Origin: SZUA-430 sp964646885
GTDB taxonomy: Bacteria > Pseudomonadota > Alphaproteobacteria > Micropepsales > Micropepsaceae
NCBI GenBank assembly: GCA_964646885.1
Contig: CAZYFM010000004.1
Coordinates: forward strand, 1 to 64,000
Length of the DNA stretch: 64,000 nucleotides
Direction: 5' to 3'
This document shows positions 53,270 to 61,865 of this stretch, piece after piece. The notes beneath the pieces are model-generated. The model saw only the letters and a list, made by a program, of their open reading frames with translations, was not told where the DNA came from and ran no database searches. Made by a program: the position numbers and the translations under genes. The first letter of the stretch is position 1. Each line of letters starts with the position of its first letter.

Positions 53270-54658
53270 TCATTTCGTAGGTAGTCCGAGCTGTTTCGCG
53301 GTCAGGTCGAAACAATAGCGTGCAAGGCGAACGATCTCGTCGGCCTGTTCGCGCGTGAGGATCAGTGGTGGGGATAAAACCATTGTGTCCCGGATCGCGC
53401 GCATGACGAGCCCGTTCGAGAAACAGTGGTTCCGGCACATTGTTCCCACATCAATTTCGCGGTCGAAGAAGGTGCGCTTGCTCTTGTCCTTCACGAGCTC
53501 GATGGCCGCGAGCAGGCCCTTGCCGCGTACCTCGCCGACGAGCGGATGGTCGGCAAGACTGGCGACAGCCTTCTGGAAATAGGGGCCGATATCGTCCTGG
53601 ACGCGCTCGACAAGCCGCTCCCGTTCCATGATCTCGAGATTTTTCAGGGACACGGCGCAGGCAACGGGGTGCCCGGACCACGTGAACCCGTGAACCAGCT
53701 CTTCATTGGCAGTGGCGATGGCCGTGCCGACACGCTGGCCCAGGGCGATGGCCGATATGGGCTGGTATCCCGAGGAGATCCCCTTCGCGAGGGTCATGAT
53801 ATCGGGTTCGATGTTGTAGGTCTGGGCAGCAAACCAGCGCCCCGTGCGCCCAAAGCCGGTGATCACCTCGTCGAGATGCAGCAGCACGTCGTACTTCTTG
53901 CAGATGCGCTGGATTTCCGGCCAGTAGCTGTCAGGCGGGAACATCAGCCCTCCTGCGCCATGAATGGGCTCCGCCGAGAAGGAGGCCACGCGGTCGGGTC
54001 CGAGTTCGAGGATCTTTTCTTCCAGCTTGCGGGCGACGGCGAGGCCGTAGGCATTGGGGTCCTGGTCCCCGCCAAACCCGTACCAGTAGACCGTTGGCAC
54101 CTTTTCGAACCCGGGGAGGGGCAGGTCCCATTGCGGATGCATGGGCGTCAGGCCTGACAGCGATGCCGCCGCCATGGTGACGCCGTGATAGGCGAACTCC
54201 CGCGAGATATGGATCTTCTTCTCTTTGCGTCCCTGCAGGTTCCAGTAATAGCGGATCAGCTTGAGCGCGGTGTCGTTCGCTTCGGAGCCGGAATTCGCAA
54301 AGAAGATCCGGTCAAGGCCCTTCGGCAGCAGCGACGCCAGCTTCGCCGCCAGTTCCGTGGCATACGGGTTCGTCGTCTGGAAGAACGCATTGTAGTAGGG
54401 AAGCTCGGTCATCGCCTTGGCGGCGGCCTCTGCGAGCTCCGGACGACCGTACCCGACATTCACGCACCACAGGCCAGACATGCCATCGATGAGCCGGTTG
54501 CCTTCGGAGTCCCAAAGATGGATGCCGTCGGCCTTCACGATCACCCGCACGCCTTTCTTGTTCAGGGCCTGGGTTTCGGTGAAGGGATGGATGTGATGCC
54601 TGGCATCAAGATCCTGCCAGTGCTTGGTCAGGTTATGGGTCGCATTGGTGCTGGACAT
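53270..54658 (-). CDS. Class III aminotransferase (omega-aminotransferase, SpuC-like)
   Basis: A 462-residue PLP aminotransferase that moves the terminal amino group of an omega-amino acid, polyamine or similar amine to pyruvate or another keto acid. FFANSGSEANDTALKLIRYYW, FAYHGVTMAAASLSG, the aspartate of LHLDEVITGFGRTG and the PLP lysine of MTLAKGISSGYQP are intact. The closest pattern is the putrescine/beta-alanine-pyruvate group. The ATG at 54658 (MSSTNATHNL) is preferred; the frame stays open 270 bases further without family sequence. An inverted repeat lies about 40 bases upstream of the start, and a terminator follows the gene. Confidence 0.9.
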   Translation of the reverse strand: MSSTNATHNLTKHWQDLDARHHIHPFTETQALNKKGVRVIVKADGIHLWDSEGNRLIDGMSGLWCVNVGYGRPELAEAAAKAMTELPYYNAFFQTTNPYATELAAKLASLLPKGLDRIFFANSGSEANDTALKLIRYYWNLQGRKEKKIHISREFAYHGVTMAAASLSGLTPMHPQWDLPLPGFEKVPTVYWYGFGGDQDPNAYGLAVARKLEEKILELGPDRVASFSAEPIHGAGGLMFPPDSYWPEIQRICKKYDVLLHLDEVITGFGRTGRWFAAQTYNIEPDIMTLAKGISSGYQPISAIALGQRVGTAIATANEELVHGFTWSGHPVACAVSLKNLEIMERERLVERVQDDIGPYFQKAVASLADHPLVGEVRGKGLLAAIELVKDKSKRTFFDREIDVGTMCRNHCFSNGLVMRAIRDTMVLSPPLILTREQADEIVRLARYCFDLTAKQLGLPTK

Positions 54659-54696
54659 GGGCTGAACTCGCGATAGGGATGGGAAGACGGAAGGGG

Positions 54697-54715
54697 GCAG
54701 GTGTAACGCACCTGC
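54697..54715. promoter_or_regulatory. Inverted repeat upstream of the aminotransferase
   Basis: GCAGGTG (54697-54703) and CACCTGC (54709-54715) form a perfect 7-bp inverted repeat around TAACG. It sits about 40 bp upstream of the aminotransferase start, in the gap shared with nth. Its position suits a repressor operator or a leader hairpin; which one cannot be told. Confidence 0.4.
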
Positions 54716-54875
54716 AGCATGACGCGCAGGTTGCTCGGGCCTCAGGGATTGTAGCCAATCCGGGCGCAAAGAATGAGCAGCTGTTCCTTCTGGACCATGA
54801 AGCAAGTGTACCAAAGGAACCTGCCTCCCGCCAGACAGGCTTGCAACGCAATCGGCGCCTTGCCACACATGGTCA

Positions 54876-55514
54876 ATGACCAGGAACCGCAACGCCGAAG
54901 CGATCTTTGCCCGTCTGGCAAAAGCCAACCCGTCCCCGCGCGGTGAGCTCGATCATGTAAACCCTTACACGCTGTTGGTGGCTGTCGTGCTCTCGGCCCA
55001 GGCGACGGACAAGGGCGTCAACCGCGCAACCGAAAAACTGTTCCAGAAGGTAACGACGCCCGAGCAGATGGTGGCCCTGGGCGAGGAAGGCCTGATCGAG
55101 CACATCAAGACGATCGGGCTCTTCCGGGCCAAGGCACGCAACGTCATCAGGCTGTCAAAGGACCTGATTGAACATCACGGCAGCGAAGTACCGCGCGACC
55201 GCGATGCCCTCGAGAAGCTTCCGGGCGTTGGGAGGAAGACTGCCAACGTCGTGCTGAACATCGCCTTCGGCATTCCCACGATCGCCGTGGACACGCACGT
55301 GTTTCGCGTCTCCCAGCGCCTCGGCCTCGCCAAGGGAAAGACACCCCTGGCCATCGAGGAGCAGCTGCTCAAGGTGGTTCCGCCAAAGTACCTTCAGCAT
55401 GCACACCACTGGCTGATCCTGCACGGTCGTTACACATGCGTCGCGCGCAAGCCGAAGTGCCCCGAATGCTCCATTCTGGACCTGTGTCCCTTCAAGCCCA
55501 AAACCGAAAGCTAG
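54876..55514 (+). CDS. nth: Endonuclease III
   Basis: A 212-residue DNA glycosylase/AP lyase that removes oxidised pyrimidines. The helix-hairpin-helix LPGVGRKTANVVL carries the catalytic lysine (about residue 120), and VDTHVFRVSQRLGL carries the catalytic aspartate. The C-terminal iron-sulfur cluster cysteines have the exact C-x6-C-x2-C-x5-C spacing in CVARKPKCPECSILDLC. It is followed after four bases by the M28 peptidase gene. Confidence 0.96.
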   Translation: MTRNRNAEAIFARLAKANPSPRGELDHVNPYTLLVAVVLSAQATDKGVNRATEKLFQKVTTPEQMVALGEEGLIEHIKTIGLFRAKARNVIRLSKDLIEHHGSEVPRDRDALEKLPGVGRKTANVVLNIAFGIPTIAVDTHVFRVSQRLGLAKGKTPLAIEEQLLKVVPPKYLQHAHHWLILHGRYTCVARKPKCPECSILDLCPFKPKTES

Positions 55515-55518
55515 CGCC

Positions 55519-57810
55519 ATGACCAGGTATGCATCCGCGTTGATCCCCGTCTGGGTGGTCGCCTTCACGGCGCTCTTCGTTTGGCTGGGACTGTCCGCAC
55601 TCGAAGCACCGCCAGCGACGGAAGGCAGCGGGTTCTCGAACGAGCGGGCCCTGTCGACGCTGCGCCATCTGCTGCAGGAAAACCGCCCACACCCGGCAGG
55701 AACGGCGGAGAACCGGATCGTGAGGGAACGCATCGAGGCGATCTTGGTGCAGGCCGGATACCAGCCGGAGATCCAGAGCGCCTTCCAGTGCAACACGGAA
55801 GGTCGCGCACCGGGATGCACTTGGGTGGAAAACGTGATTGCAGTGCATCGGGGAACGGACAGGGGCAGGGCCATTCTCGTGTCGGCCCACTACGACAGCG
55901 TTCCTGCAGGCCCCGGCGCAAGCGATGACGGCGCTGGCACGGCGGTCGTTCTGGAGCTGGCGAGGCACATGGCTGGCCGAAAGACCAGGAACGACTTCAT
56001 CTTCCTGATTTCTGATGGCGAGGAAACGGGCCTCAGGGGAGCCTATGCCTTTGAGCAGAAGCACAGCCTCATGAAACAGGTGGGCCTGGTCATCAACATC
56101 GAAGCCCGCGGTGCGCGCGGTCCCAGCATGATGTTTGAGACGGGCGAGGGGAACGCGGCCCTGATCAGCCTGTTCGCCAGCACGGTCAGGAAGCCGGTAG
56201 CCAATTCGCTCATCTATGAAATCTATCGCCTGATGCCGAACGACACGGATTTCAGTGTCTACCGGAGGGCAGGGCTGAAGGGCTTCAATTTCGCCCACTC
56301 GAACTCGGCGTCGCTTTACCACTCTGAACGCGACGAGGTGAAATTCCTCGACCCGAACACGCTGAAGCATCATGGAGACAACGTGTTCGCCCTCGCAACA
56401 GCGCTGGAGAACGCTGACATCGACGCGCTGAAATCCGATGCAGATGCCAGCTACTTTGACGTATTCGGAAGTTTCCTTCTGTGGTGGCCATCTGCGTGGA
56501 ATCTGCCGCTGGCAGTGCTGGCGCTGGCTGCTTTCGTTGTGCTCGCCATTCGCAGCGGGTCAGCCTCAAGCTTCAGCTCGGCAGCCCTGTCGGTACTCGT
56601 CTTCGTGGTCACGCCCTTGCTCATGTTTGCGGCCGGGTGGCTTCTGTCATTTCCACTGGGAGTCTGGCCAGGAGTTCATCCGCTTGACCATCCGGCGCCG
56701 TGGGCGGGTCGCATTGCCACGATAGCGGCTGCTTATGGCGTAGCCCTGGTCGCGGCATCTATCTTCGCGCGCCTCGGTGTCACCACGCTGTTCCTCGTGA
56801 CTTGGATCATGTTCTCGATGTTGGCCGTTGCGCTGTCCTGGTTCGTGCCAGGAGCAGCGTTCCTCCTGCTGTGGCCAGTCGTGCTGACGGCGATCGCGGC
56901 CTGGGTGCTGCCGATTCACCTGGCAGCGCTCGTGGGCGCCACGCTGCTCGCGTTCTTCAGTTTGCCGTACGTTTCTTTCGTCGAACTGGTCCTTGGATTT
57001 TCGCACTCGCAGTTCAAGATTCTCGTCATAAGCCCGCTTTGCATCAGCCTTGTGGCCTGCTTCGTTCAGATGCCGCAGCGACGCGTCCTGCAGGCAACGG
57101 GCGCGACGGCCCTCATCGTGTTGATCGCGGCAGCAGTTGCGTTGCGCACGCCGGCTTACGCGCACGCGCATCCAAGGGGAACAAACCTTCTCTACTATCA
57201 GGGCGACGCGCCGCCGCCCTCGTGGGTTGTGACCACCCTGGGCTCGGTCAGCGAAGAGTACATGCACGACCACGGCTTCCCGGCAGCGGATCAGGAGTTC
57301 CGGCTGCTGGAAATCCTGCCCGTTGACGCCCGCATCAAGCCCGCCACGGATGTGCAGCTGGCACCTCCCAGGTTCGATCAGCTCAAGGTATCCCGAAGCG
57401 GATCCAGGACCACGGTGCTTGGTGTCTTGATCCCGGCACGAAACGGGTTCCAGTTGGGTTTTGGCATTCCTGCAGGAACGGCCATTCGGAGCCTGAGGGT
57501 GGGCGAGCCCATCCTGGATTCGCTCTCCGATCCAATCGTTTCGGAAGATCTGGTCAAGGAAGACCGCCTTGTCACTGGCAAGCCCGTCCCCGTTTTGATC
57601 AACGGCCTGGAAGGCCGAAGGCTCCCTGTCGAAATGGTCTATGAAGGGGACACCGCGCCGGAGTTCTACATCTTTGAGCGCACGCACCTCGAAGCAGGCC
57701 CGGAGGCTGACCGATTGCGGAGCACACGGCCTGACGACTCTGCCCCCGTGCATTCGGGAGACGCATCGATTGTCGTGGGAAAGGTCGTGTTGGGGAAGCC
57801 GGCGCCTTAG
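55519..57810 (+). CDS. M28 family metallopeptidase with multi-helix membrane domain
   Basis: A 763-residue membrane protein. After one N-terminal helix comes an M28 aminopeptidase-like domain (about 40-310) with all metal ligands: VSAHYDSVPAGPGASDDGAG, DGEETGLRGAYAFE, NIEARGARGPS, and SLYHSERDEVKFLD. Residues about 315-565 form some eight or nine membrane helices. A soluble C-terminal domain follows. This layout resembles the vacuolar M28 peptidases of yeast (Pff1 type), so the catalytic domain should face the periplasm. The substrate is unknown. It is next to nth but unrelated in function; it overlaps yciB tail-to-tail by four bases. Confidence 0.88.
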   Translation: MTRYASALIPVWVVAFTALFVWLGLSALEAPPATEGSGFSNERALSTLRHLLQENRPHPAGTAENRIVRERIEAILVQAGYQPEIQSAFQCNTEGRAPGCTWVENVIAVHRGTDRGRAILVSAHYDSVPAGPGASDDGAGTAVVLELARHMAGRKTRNDFIFLISDGEETGLRGAYAFEQKHSLMKQVGLVINIEARGARGPSMMFETGEGNAALISLFASTVRKPVANSLIYEIYRLMPNDTDFSVYRRAGLKGFNFAHSNSASLYHSERDEVKFLDPNTLKHHGDNVFALATALENADIDALKSDADASYFDVFGSFLLWWPSAWNLPLAVLALAAFVVLAIRSGSASSFSSAALSVLVFVVTPLLMFAAGWLLSFPLGVWPGVHPLDHPAPWAGRIATIAAAYGVALVAASIFARLGVTTLFLVTWIMFSMLAVALSWFVPGAAFLLLWPVVLTAIAAWVLPIHLAALVGATLLAFFSLPYVSFVELVLGFSHSQFKILVISPLCISLVACFVQMPQRRVLQATGATALIVLIAAAVALRTPAYAHAHPRGTNLLYYQGDAPPPSWVVTTLGSVSEEYMHDHGFPAADQEFRLLEILPVDARIKPATDVQLAPPRFDQLKVSRSGSRTTVLGVLIPARNGFQLGFGIPAGTAIRSLRVGEPILDSLSDPIVSEDLVKEDRLVTGKPVPVLINGLEGRRLPVEMVYEGDTAPEFYIFERTHLEAGPEADRLRSTRPDDSAPVHSGDASIVVGKVVLGKPAP

Positions 57811-58397
57811 GCTTTTGAGGCCGGCTCGCCGTCTTCCTGCTTGATCTCGTGCTTCATGAACAGGGGAACCTGCGCAATGAAGAAGAGCAGGTTCAGCGGA
57901 ATGAAGCCCCAGACCTTCAGCCACAGCCACGTGTCAAAGGAATAGCTCTGCGCGACATGGATGTTCAGTAAGGCAAGGAAAACGAAGAACAGGGTGAGGC
58001 GGATAGTGAAGATTTCCCAGCCCTTGTCCGTGAGCTGGATGGCGAGGTCCATGAGCTCCTTGATCACGAGACGGCCCGTGGCGAGTGCGCCGGCCAGGAT
58101 GAAGGAGACTGCGAAATAGTAGATCGTCGGCTTCAGCTTGATGAACAGGTCATCCTGCAGCCAGATGGTCAATCCGCCGAAAATGAGCACGACGATGGCG
58201 CTGAAGGCGATCAGCACCGAAACCTTCTTGGTGAGGACATAGGTCACGACACCCGCAGCCACCGTCGCGACCATGAAGATCGCGGTTGCAGGCATGATGC
58301 CGAGGCCATAGTAGCTCGCAAAGAAGATCACGAGCGGGCCAAGGTCCAGCAGGAATTTGAGGGTCGAGTTCATTGCAGGTTTTGCCGGTGAGGACAT
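57807..58397 (-). CDS. yciB: Inner-membrane-spanning protein YciB (septation protein A family)
   Basis: A 196-residue protein with about five membrane helices, of the YciB/IspZ family linked to cell-envelope integrity and septation. Family segments include KFLLDLGPLVIFFASYY, FGGLTIWLQDDLFIKLKPTIYY and FVFLALLNIHVAQSYSFDTWLWLKVWG. The start may be 58397 or the ATG at 58373. It is the last gene of the dapF-mtaB-ftsY-yciB operon, three bases after ftsY. Confidence 0.93.
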   Translation of the reverse strand: MSSPAKPAMNSTLKFLLDLGPLVIFFASYYGLGIMPATAIFMVATVAAGVVTYVLTKKVSVLIAFSAIVVLIFGGLTIWLQDDLFIKLKPTIYYFAVSFILAGALATGRLVIKELMDLAIQLTDKGWEIFTIRLTLFFVFLALLNIHVAQSYSFDTWLWLKVWGFIPLNLLFFIAQVPLFMKHEIKQEDGEPASKA

Positions 58398-58400
58398 CGA

Positions 58401-59357
58401 TCAGGCGCTTGTCTGGCTGACCGTAACACCCACGAGCGCGCGCGAAAATTGTTCCGCGTCAAACGGCTGCAGGTCGTCGGCCGTTTCGCCAACGCCAATG
58501 TAGTGGATGGGCAGGTCGAATTTCTCCGCAATGGAAACGAGGATGCCGCCGCGCGCGGTGCCGTCCAGCTTGGTCATGATCAGGCCGCTGACCTGTGCCG
58601 AGGCGCGGAAAACCTCTGCCTGGGCAACCGCATTCTGGCCCGTCGTTGCATCCAGAACGAGAATGGCGTTGTGCGGCGCTGCTGGATCCACTTTCTTGAT
58701 GACGCGGACCATCTTCTCGAGCTCTGCCATCAGGCCCGCCTTGTTCTGCAGGCGGCCGGCGGTGTCGATCAGCAGGACGTCGTATCCCTCGCGCTTGGCC
58801 TGCTCGAAAGCCTCATAGGCAAGACCGGCGGCATCTGCGCCCGTTTCTTTCGCGACCACGGGGCAGCCTGTGCGTTCGCCCCAGACTTTCAGTTGCTCGA
58901 CCGCAGCCGCACGGAATGTGTCCCCCGCTGCCAGCATCACCTTGAGCCCGGCGCCTCGATACTTCTGCGCGAGCTTGCCGATCGTCGTTGTCTTGCCCGA
59001 GCCGTTGACGCCTGCCATGAGGATGACATGCGGCTTCAGCTCCTCGCGGATGTTGAGCGGCTTGGAAACGCGTCGCAGGATCTTGGATATCTCATCGGCG
59101 AGCGTCGTCCTGATCTCTTCTTCCGTGACGTCGGCGTTGAACTTTGTGCGCTTGATCTCGGCAACGACATCGGCCGCCACCTTGGCGCCCATGTCGGCAC
59201 CGATCAGGAGTTCCTCAAGGTCATCCAGCGCCGCCTGGTCCAGGCGCTTGCGCGTGAAGACACGCGTGATGCCTTGCGTGAAGGACTGCGTGCTGCGCGT
59301 GAGCCCCGCCTTCAGGCGGGAGAAAAAACCGGGCTTCTTGCCTTCGCTCTCGGACAT
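58401..59357 (-). CDS. ftsY: Signal recognition particle receptor FtsY
   Basis: A 318-residue SRP GTPase that docks ribosome-SRP complexes to the membrane. The N domain spans roughly residues 20-105. The G domain has GVNGSGKTTTIGKLA, DTFRAAAVEQL, LIDTAGRLQNKAGLM, the guanine motif TKLDGTARGG and the closing GVGETADDLQPFDAEQF. The acidic A domain of E. coli FtsY is nearly absent, as is usual in alphaproteobacteria. The ATG at 59357 overlaps the mtaB stop by one base (TAATG). Confidence 0.96.
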   Translation of the reverse strand: MSESEGKKPGFFSRLKAGLTRSTQSFTQGITRVFTRKRLDQAALDDLEELLIGADMGAKVAADVVAEIKRTKFNADVTEEEIRTTLADEISKILRRVSKPLNIREELKPHVILMAGVNGSGKTTTIGKLAQKYRGAGLKVMLAAGDTFRAAAVEQLKVWGERTGCPVVAKETGADAAGLAYEAFEQAKREGYDVLLIDTAGRLQNKAGLMAELEKMVRVIKKVDPAAPHNAILVLDATTGQNAVAQAEVFRASAQVSGLIMTKLDGTARGGILVSIAEKFDLPIHYIGVGETADDLQPFDAEQFSRALVGVTVSQTSA

Positions 59358-60601
59358 TACGCAGCCTCCGCATAGGCAAACTGGCGATCGGCAGACTTCA
59401 CGCGCGCGGTGATGAGGCTGCCGGCGGGCAACGCCGCGCTGAGCTTCACCGGTGCATAGGTCGGACTGCGCGCAAGGCAATCCTGTTCAACCAGAAGCTC
59501 AAGCTCCTTGCCGGTCAGTGACGCGAGGTGGGAAGACAGGGCCTGAGCACCAGCGTCGCGCAGCCGCGCCGCGCGGGACTTGATGACGTTGCCCGGCAGT
59601 TGCGGCATGCGGGCCGCAGGGGTCTTTTCGCGCGCCGAGAACGGAAACACGTGCAGGTAGGTCAGCCCGCATTCACGGACATGGTTCAGCGTCGATTCAA
59701 ACATCTCGTCCGTTTCTGTCGGAAAGCCCGCAATCAGGTCTGCGCCAAAGACGATCTCGGGGCGCAAGGCACGCAACCGGTCACAGAACGCCACGGCTTG
59801 CGCGGTGAGGTGCCGCCGCTTCATCCGCTTGAGGATCATGTCGTGGCCCGCCTGGAGCGACAGGTGGAGGTGCGGCATGACGCGTCCCTCATGCGTCGCA
59901 AGCTCGACCAGCTGTTCGTCGCATTCGGCGACATCCAGCGACGAGAGCCTGAGGCGGGGCAGGTCGGGAACGAGGCGAAGGATCTGGTCCATCAGCCGGC
60001 CCAGCTTGGGCGAACCCGGAAGGTCAGCCCCGTAGGACGTGATGTCGACGCCGGTAAGGACGATCTCGCGCACGCCCTGTCCGACAAGCCGCTTGATGTC
60101 TTCCACGACGGAACCGGCGGGCACGCTGCGCGACGGCCCGCGTCCGAAGGGAATGATGCAGAACGTGCAGCGATGGTCGCAGCCGTTCTGGATCTGCACG
60201 AACGCACGCGCACGCCCGTCAAACCCGGCCACAAGATGCGACGCGGTTTCCCTGACCGACATGATGTCGTTGACGAGCACGCGCTCGTCCAGCGTTTCCA
60301 GCCTGTAGGACGCGGTCTCGAGCTTGTCGGCATTGCCGAGGACCTTGTCGACTTCCGGCATGTTCGCAAAGGCTTCGGGATCGGTCTGAACGGCACATCC
60401 GGTAACGATGATGCGTGCGTCCGGATTTTCCTTGCGCGCGCGGCGAATGGATTGGCGGGCCTGGCGAACCGCTTCCCCGGTCACGGCACAGGTGTTCACG
60501 ATGATGGCGTTGTCGAGCCCGGCTTCAAGCGCCTTCGCCTTCATGACCTCGGACTCATAGGTGTTGAGCCGGCAGCCAAGGGTAATGACGTCGATACTCA
60601 C
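59357..60601 (-). CDS. mtaB: tRNA t6A methylthiotransferase MtaB
   Basis: A 414-residue radical-SAM enzyme that adds a methylthio group to t6A37 of tRNAs reading ANN codons. The N-terminal cluster cysteines are in TLGCRLN, VNTCAVTGEA and VTGCAVQTD. The radical-SAM cluster is C-x3-C-x2-C in CDHRCTFCIIPFGRG. A TRAM-like domain ends the protein. CRLNTYES distinguishes MtaB from MiaB and RimO. It overlaps the dapF stop by four bases and the ftsY start by one. Confidence 0.95.
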   Translation of the reverse strand: MSIDVITLGCRLNTYESEVMKAKALEAGLDNAIIVNTCAVTGEAVRQARQSIRRARKENPDARIIVTGCAVQTDPEAFANMPEVDKVLGNADKLETASYRLETLDERVLVNDIMSVRETASHLVAGFDGRARAFVQIQNGCDHRCTFCIIPFGRGPSRSVPAGSVVEDIKRLVGQGVREIVLTGVDITSYGADLPGSPKLGRLMDQILRLVPDLPRLRLSSLDVAECDEQLVELATHEGRVMPHLHLSLQAGHDMILKRMKRRHLTAQAVAFCDRLRALRPEIVFGADLIAGFPTETDEMFESTLNHVRECGLTYLHVFPFSAREKTPAARMPQLPGNVIKSRAARLRDAGAQALSSHLASLTGKELELLVEQDCLARSPTYAPVKLSAALPAGSLITARVKSADRQFAYAEAA

Positions 60602-61452
60602 GAGGCAGCCCTCGCGAAGTAACGTTCATCGAGCGTCCCGGTGAAGTTCAGTTCAGTCGCGCCCGTCATCAGCACGTGATTGTCTTCGCGCCAGAAGATG
60701 TCCAGCGGACCGCCGTCGAGCTGGATGCGGACGCGCCTGTCCGTCAGCCGGCGGCGCGCAGCGGCAACCGCGGTCGCGCATGCGGCAGAACCGCAAGCCT
60801 GTGTCAGGCCTGCGCCGCGTTCCCACACGCGAAGCCGGATCTCGTCCCGTGCCTTCACCTGCGCGATGCTGATGTTCGCGCGATCCGGGAAGAGGGGGTG
60901 GTGCTCCAGCATGGGGCCGACCTTGCGAAGGTCATGCGCCTCGGCATTGTCGACAAAGAAGACGCAATGCGGGTTGCCCATGTTGACGGCGGAGGGTCCG
61001 AACAGCACCGGCGCATCGATCGGTCCGACCTTGATGTCCAGCGTCCGCGTGTCCATGCGTTCCGCCAGCGGGATTTCCTGCCAGTCGAGCTTCGGTTCAC
61101 CCATGTCGACCGTGACGCGTCCATCAGGCTCACGCGTGCAGCGGATGAGGCCGCCGGGCGTGGAAAGGGCAATCGTCGGCTTCTTGCCTTCCGCCAGCAG
61201 CAGGTCTCCCACGCAGCGCGCGCCGTTCCCGCAGGCCTGGGCCGGACTGCCGTCAGGGTTCCAGATGCGCATGATCGCGTCGCCGGCACCCTTGGGAGGT
61301 TCGATCGAAAGAAGCTGGTCAAAGCCAACGCCACGGTGACGGTCACCGATCCGTCGTGCCGCCTCCGGGCTGAACGCGACCGCGCGCTCGCGCGCGTCAA
61401 TGATCACGAAATCATTGCCGAGGCCGTTCATCTTGTAGAAGGCGATGCTCAT
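60598..61452 (-). CDS. dapF: Diaminopimelate epimerase
   Basis: A 284-residue enzyme converting LL- to meso-diaminopimelate for lysine and peptidoglycan synthesis. The two catalytic cysteines are in QACGNGARCVGDLL and TQACGSAACAT, and the start FYKMNGLGNDFVIIDAR is the family signature. The ATG at 61452 is preferred over an upstream ATG because the homologous sequence begins there. It is first in the dapF-mtaB-ftsY-yciB operon. Confidence 0.96.
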   Translation of the reverse strand: MSIAFYKMNGLGNDFVIIDARERAVAFSPEAARRIGDRHRGVGFDQLLSIEPPKGAGDAIMRIWNPDGSPAQACGNGARCVGDLLLAEGKKPTIALSTPGGLIRCTREPDGRVTVDMGEPKLDWQEIPLAERMDTRTLDIKVGPIDAPVLFGPSAVNMGNPHCVFFVDNAEAHDLRKVGPMLEHHPLFPDRANISIAQVKARDEIRLRVWERGAGLTQACGSAACATAVAAARRRLTDRRVRIQLDGGPLDIFWREDNHVLMTGATELNFTGTLDERYFARAAS

Positions 61453-61865
61453 GACCTGGCTATATAGGCAAGGGTTCGGCGGCCCGCCAGTCAATTCAAA
61501 GCGGCAAATACCCGCGACTGCGCTCCAGGGATGCGCCAGCGCCGCTGGGCCGCCGGATTAACGGTATGCCTGCAGTATCTCTGTCATCGGTGGCAGGCAA
61601 GGGCGCATGCTTCAATCGCAGGTCACGCACCGGCGCATGCGCACTTCAACACACGTTTGCAGCATGCCGAACCGTCAACGCGTGGTCCGTTGCGCCGGGC
61701 TTTTTTCTGCACACACTTGTTCACAGGCTTTGGGCGGTCTCATCCACATACCAAACGGATAGGAGCCACTTGTTCCTCCGGAAAGCGGCGGGCGCGGCCA
61801 TGAGTTTCGAGACGCTCCGTGTTAGGAAAATCCACCTAACATGATCACGTGGTGGAGGTGTTGGC
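61453..61865. other. Divergent intergenic region, dapF/S9 peptidase
   Basis: This 413-bp gap has no convincing gene; two plus-strand frames (61531-61803 and 61566-61844) lack family sequence and ribosome sites. It contains a small hairpin (CAACG 61676-61680, CGTTG 61688-61692) followed nine bases later by six T (61701-61706), which could end a short plus-strand RNA. A further inverted repeat at 61821-61840 is listed separately. Confidence 0.45.
61821..61840. promoter_or_regulatory. Inverted repeat GTTAGG...CCTAAC upstream of the S9 peptidase
   Basis: GTTAGG (61821-61826) and CCTAAC (61835-61840) are perfect complements around an eight-base centre. The repeat ends 25 bases before the peptidase start, so it is either an operator or a hairpin in the leader. 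GGAGG at 61853-61857 is the ribosome site. Confidence 0.4.

Noticed and set aside
53048..53284. A 78-codon plus-strand frame in the xthA/aminotransferase gap
   Set aside because: It has no family sequence, overlaps the aminotransferase 3' end, and competes with another short frame; the gap is better read as untranslated.
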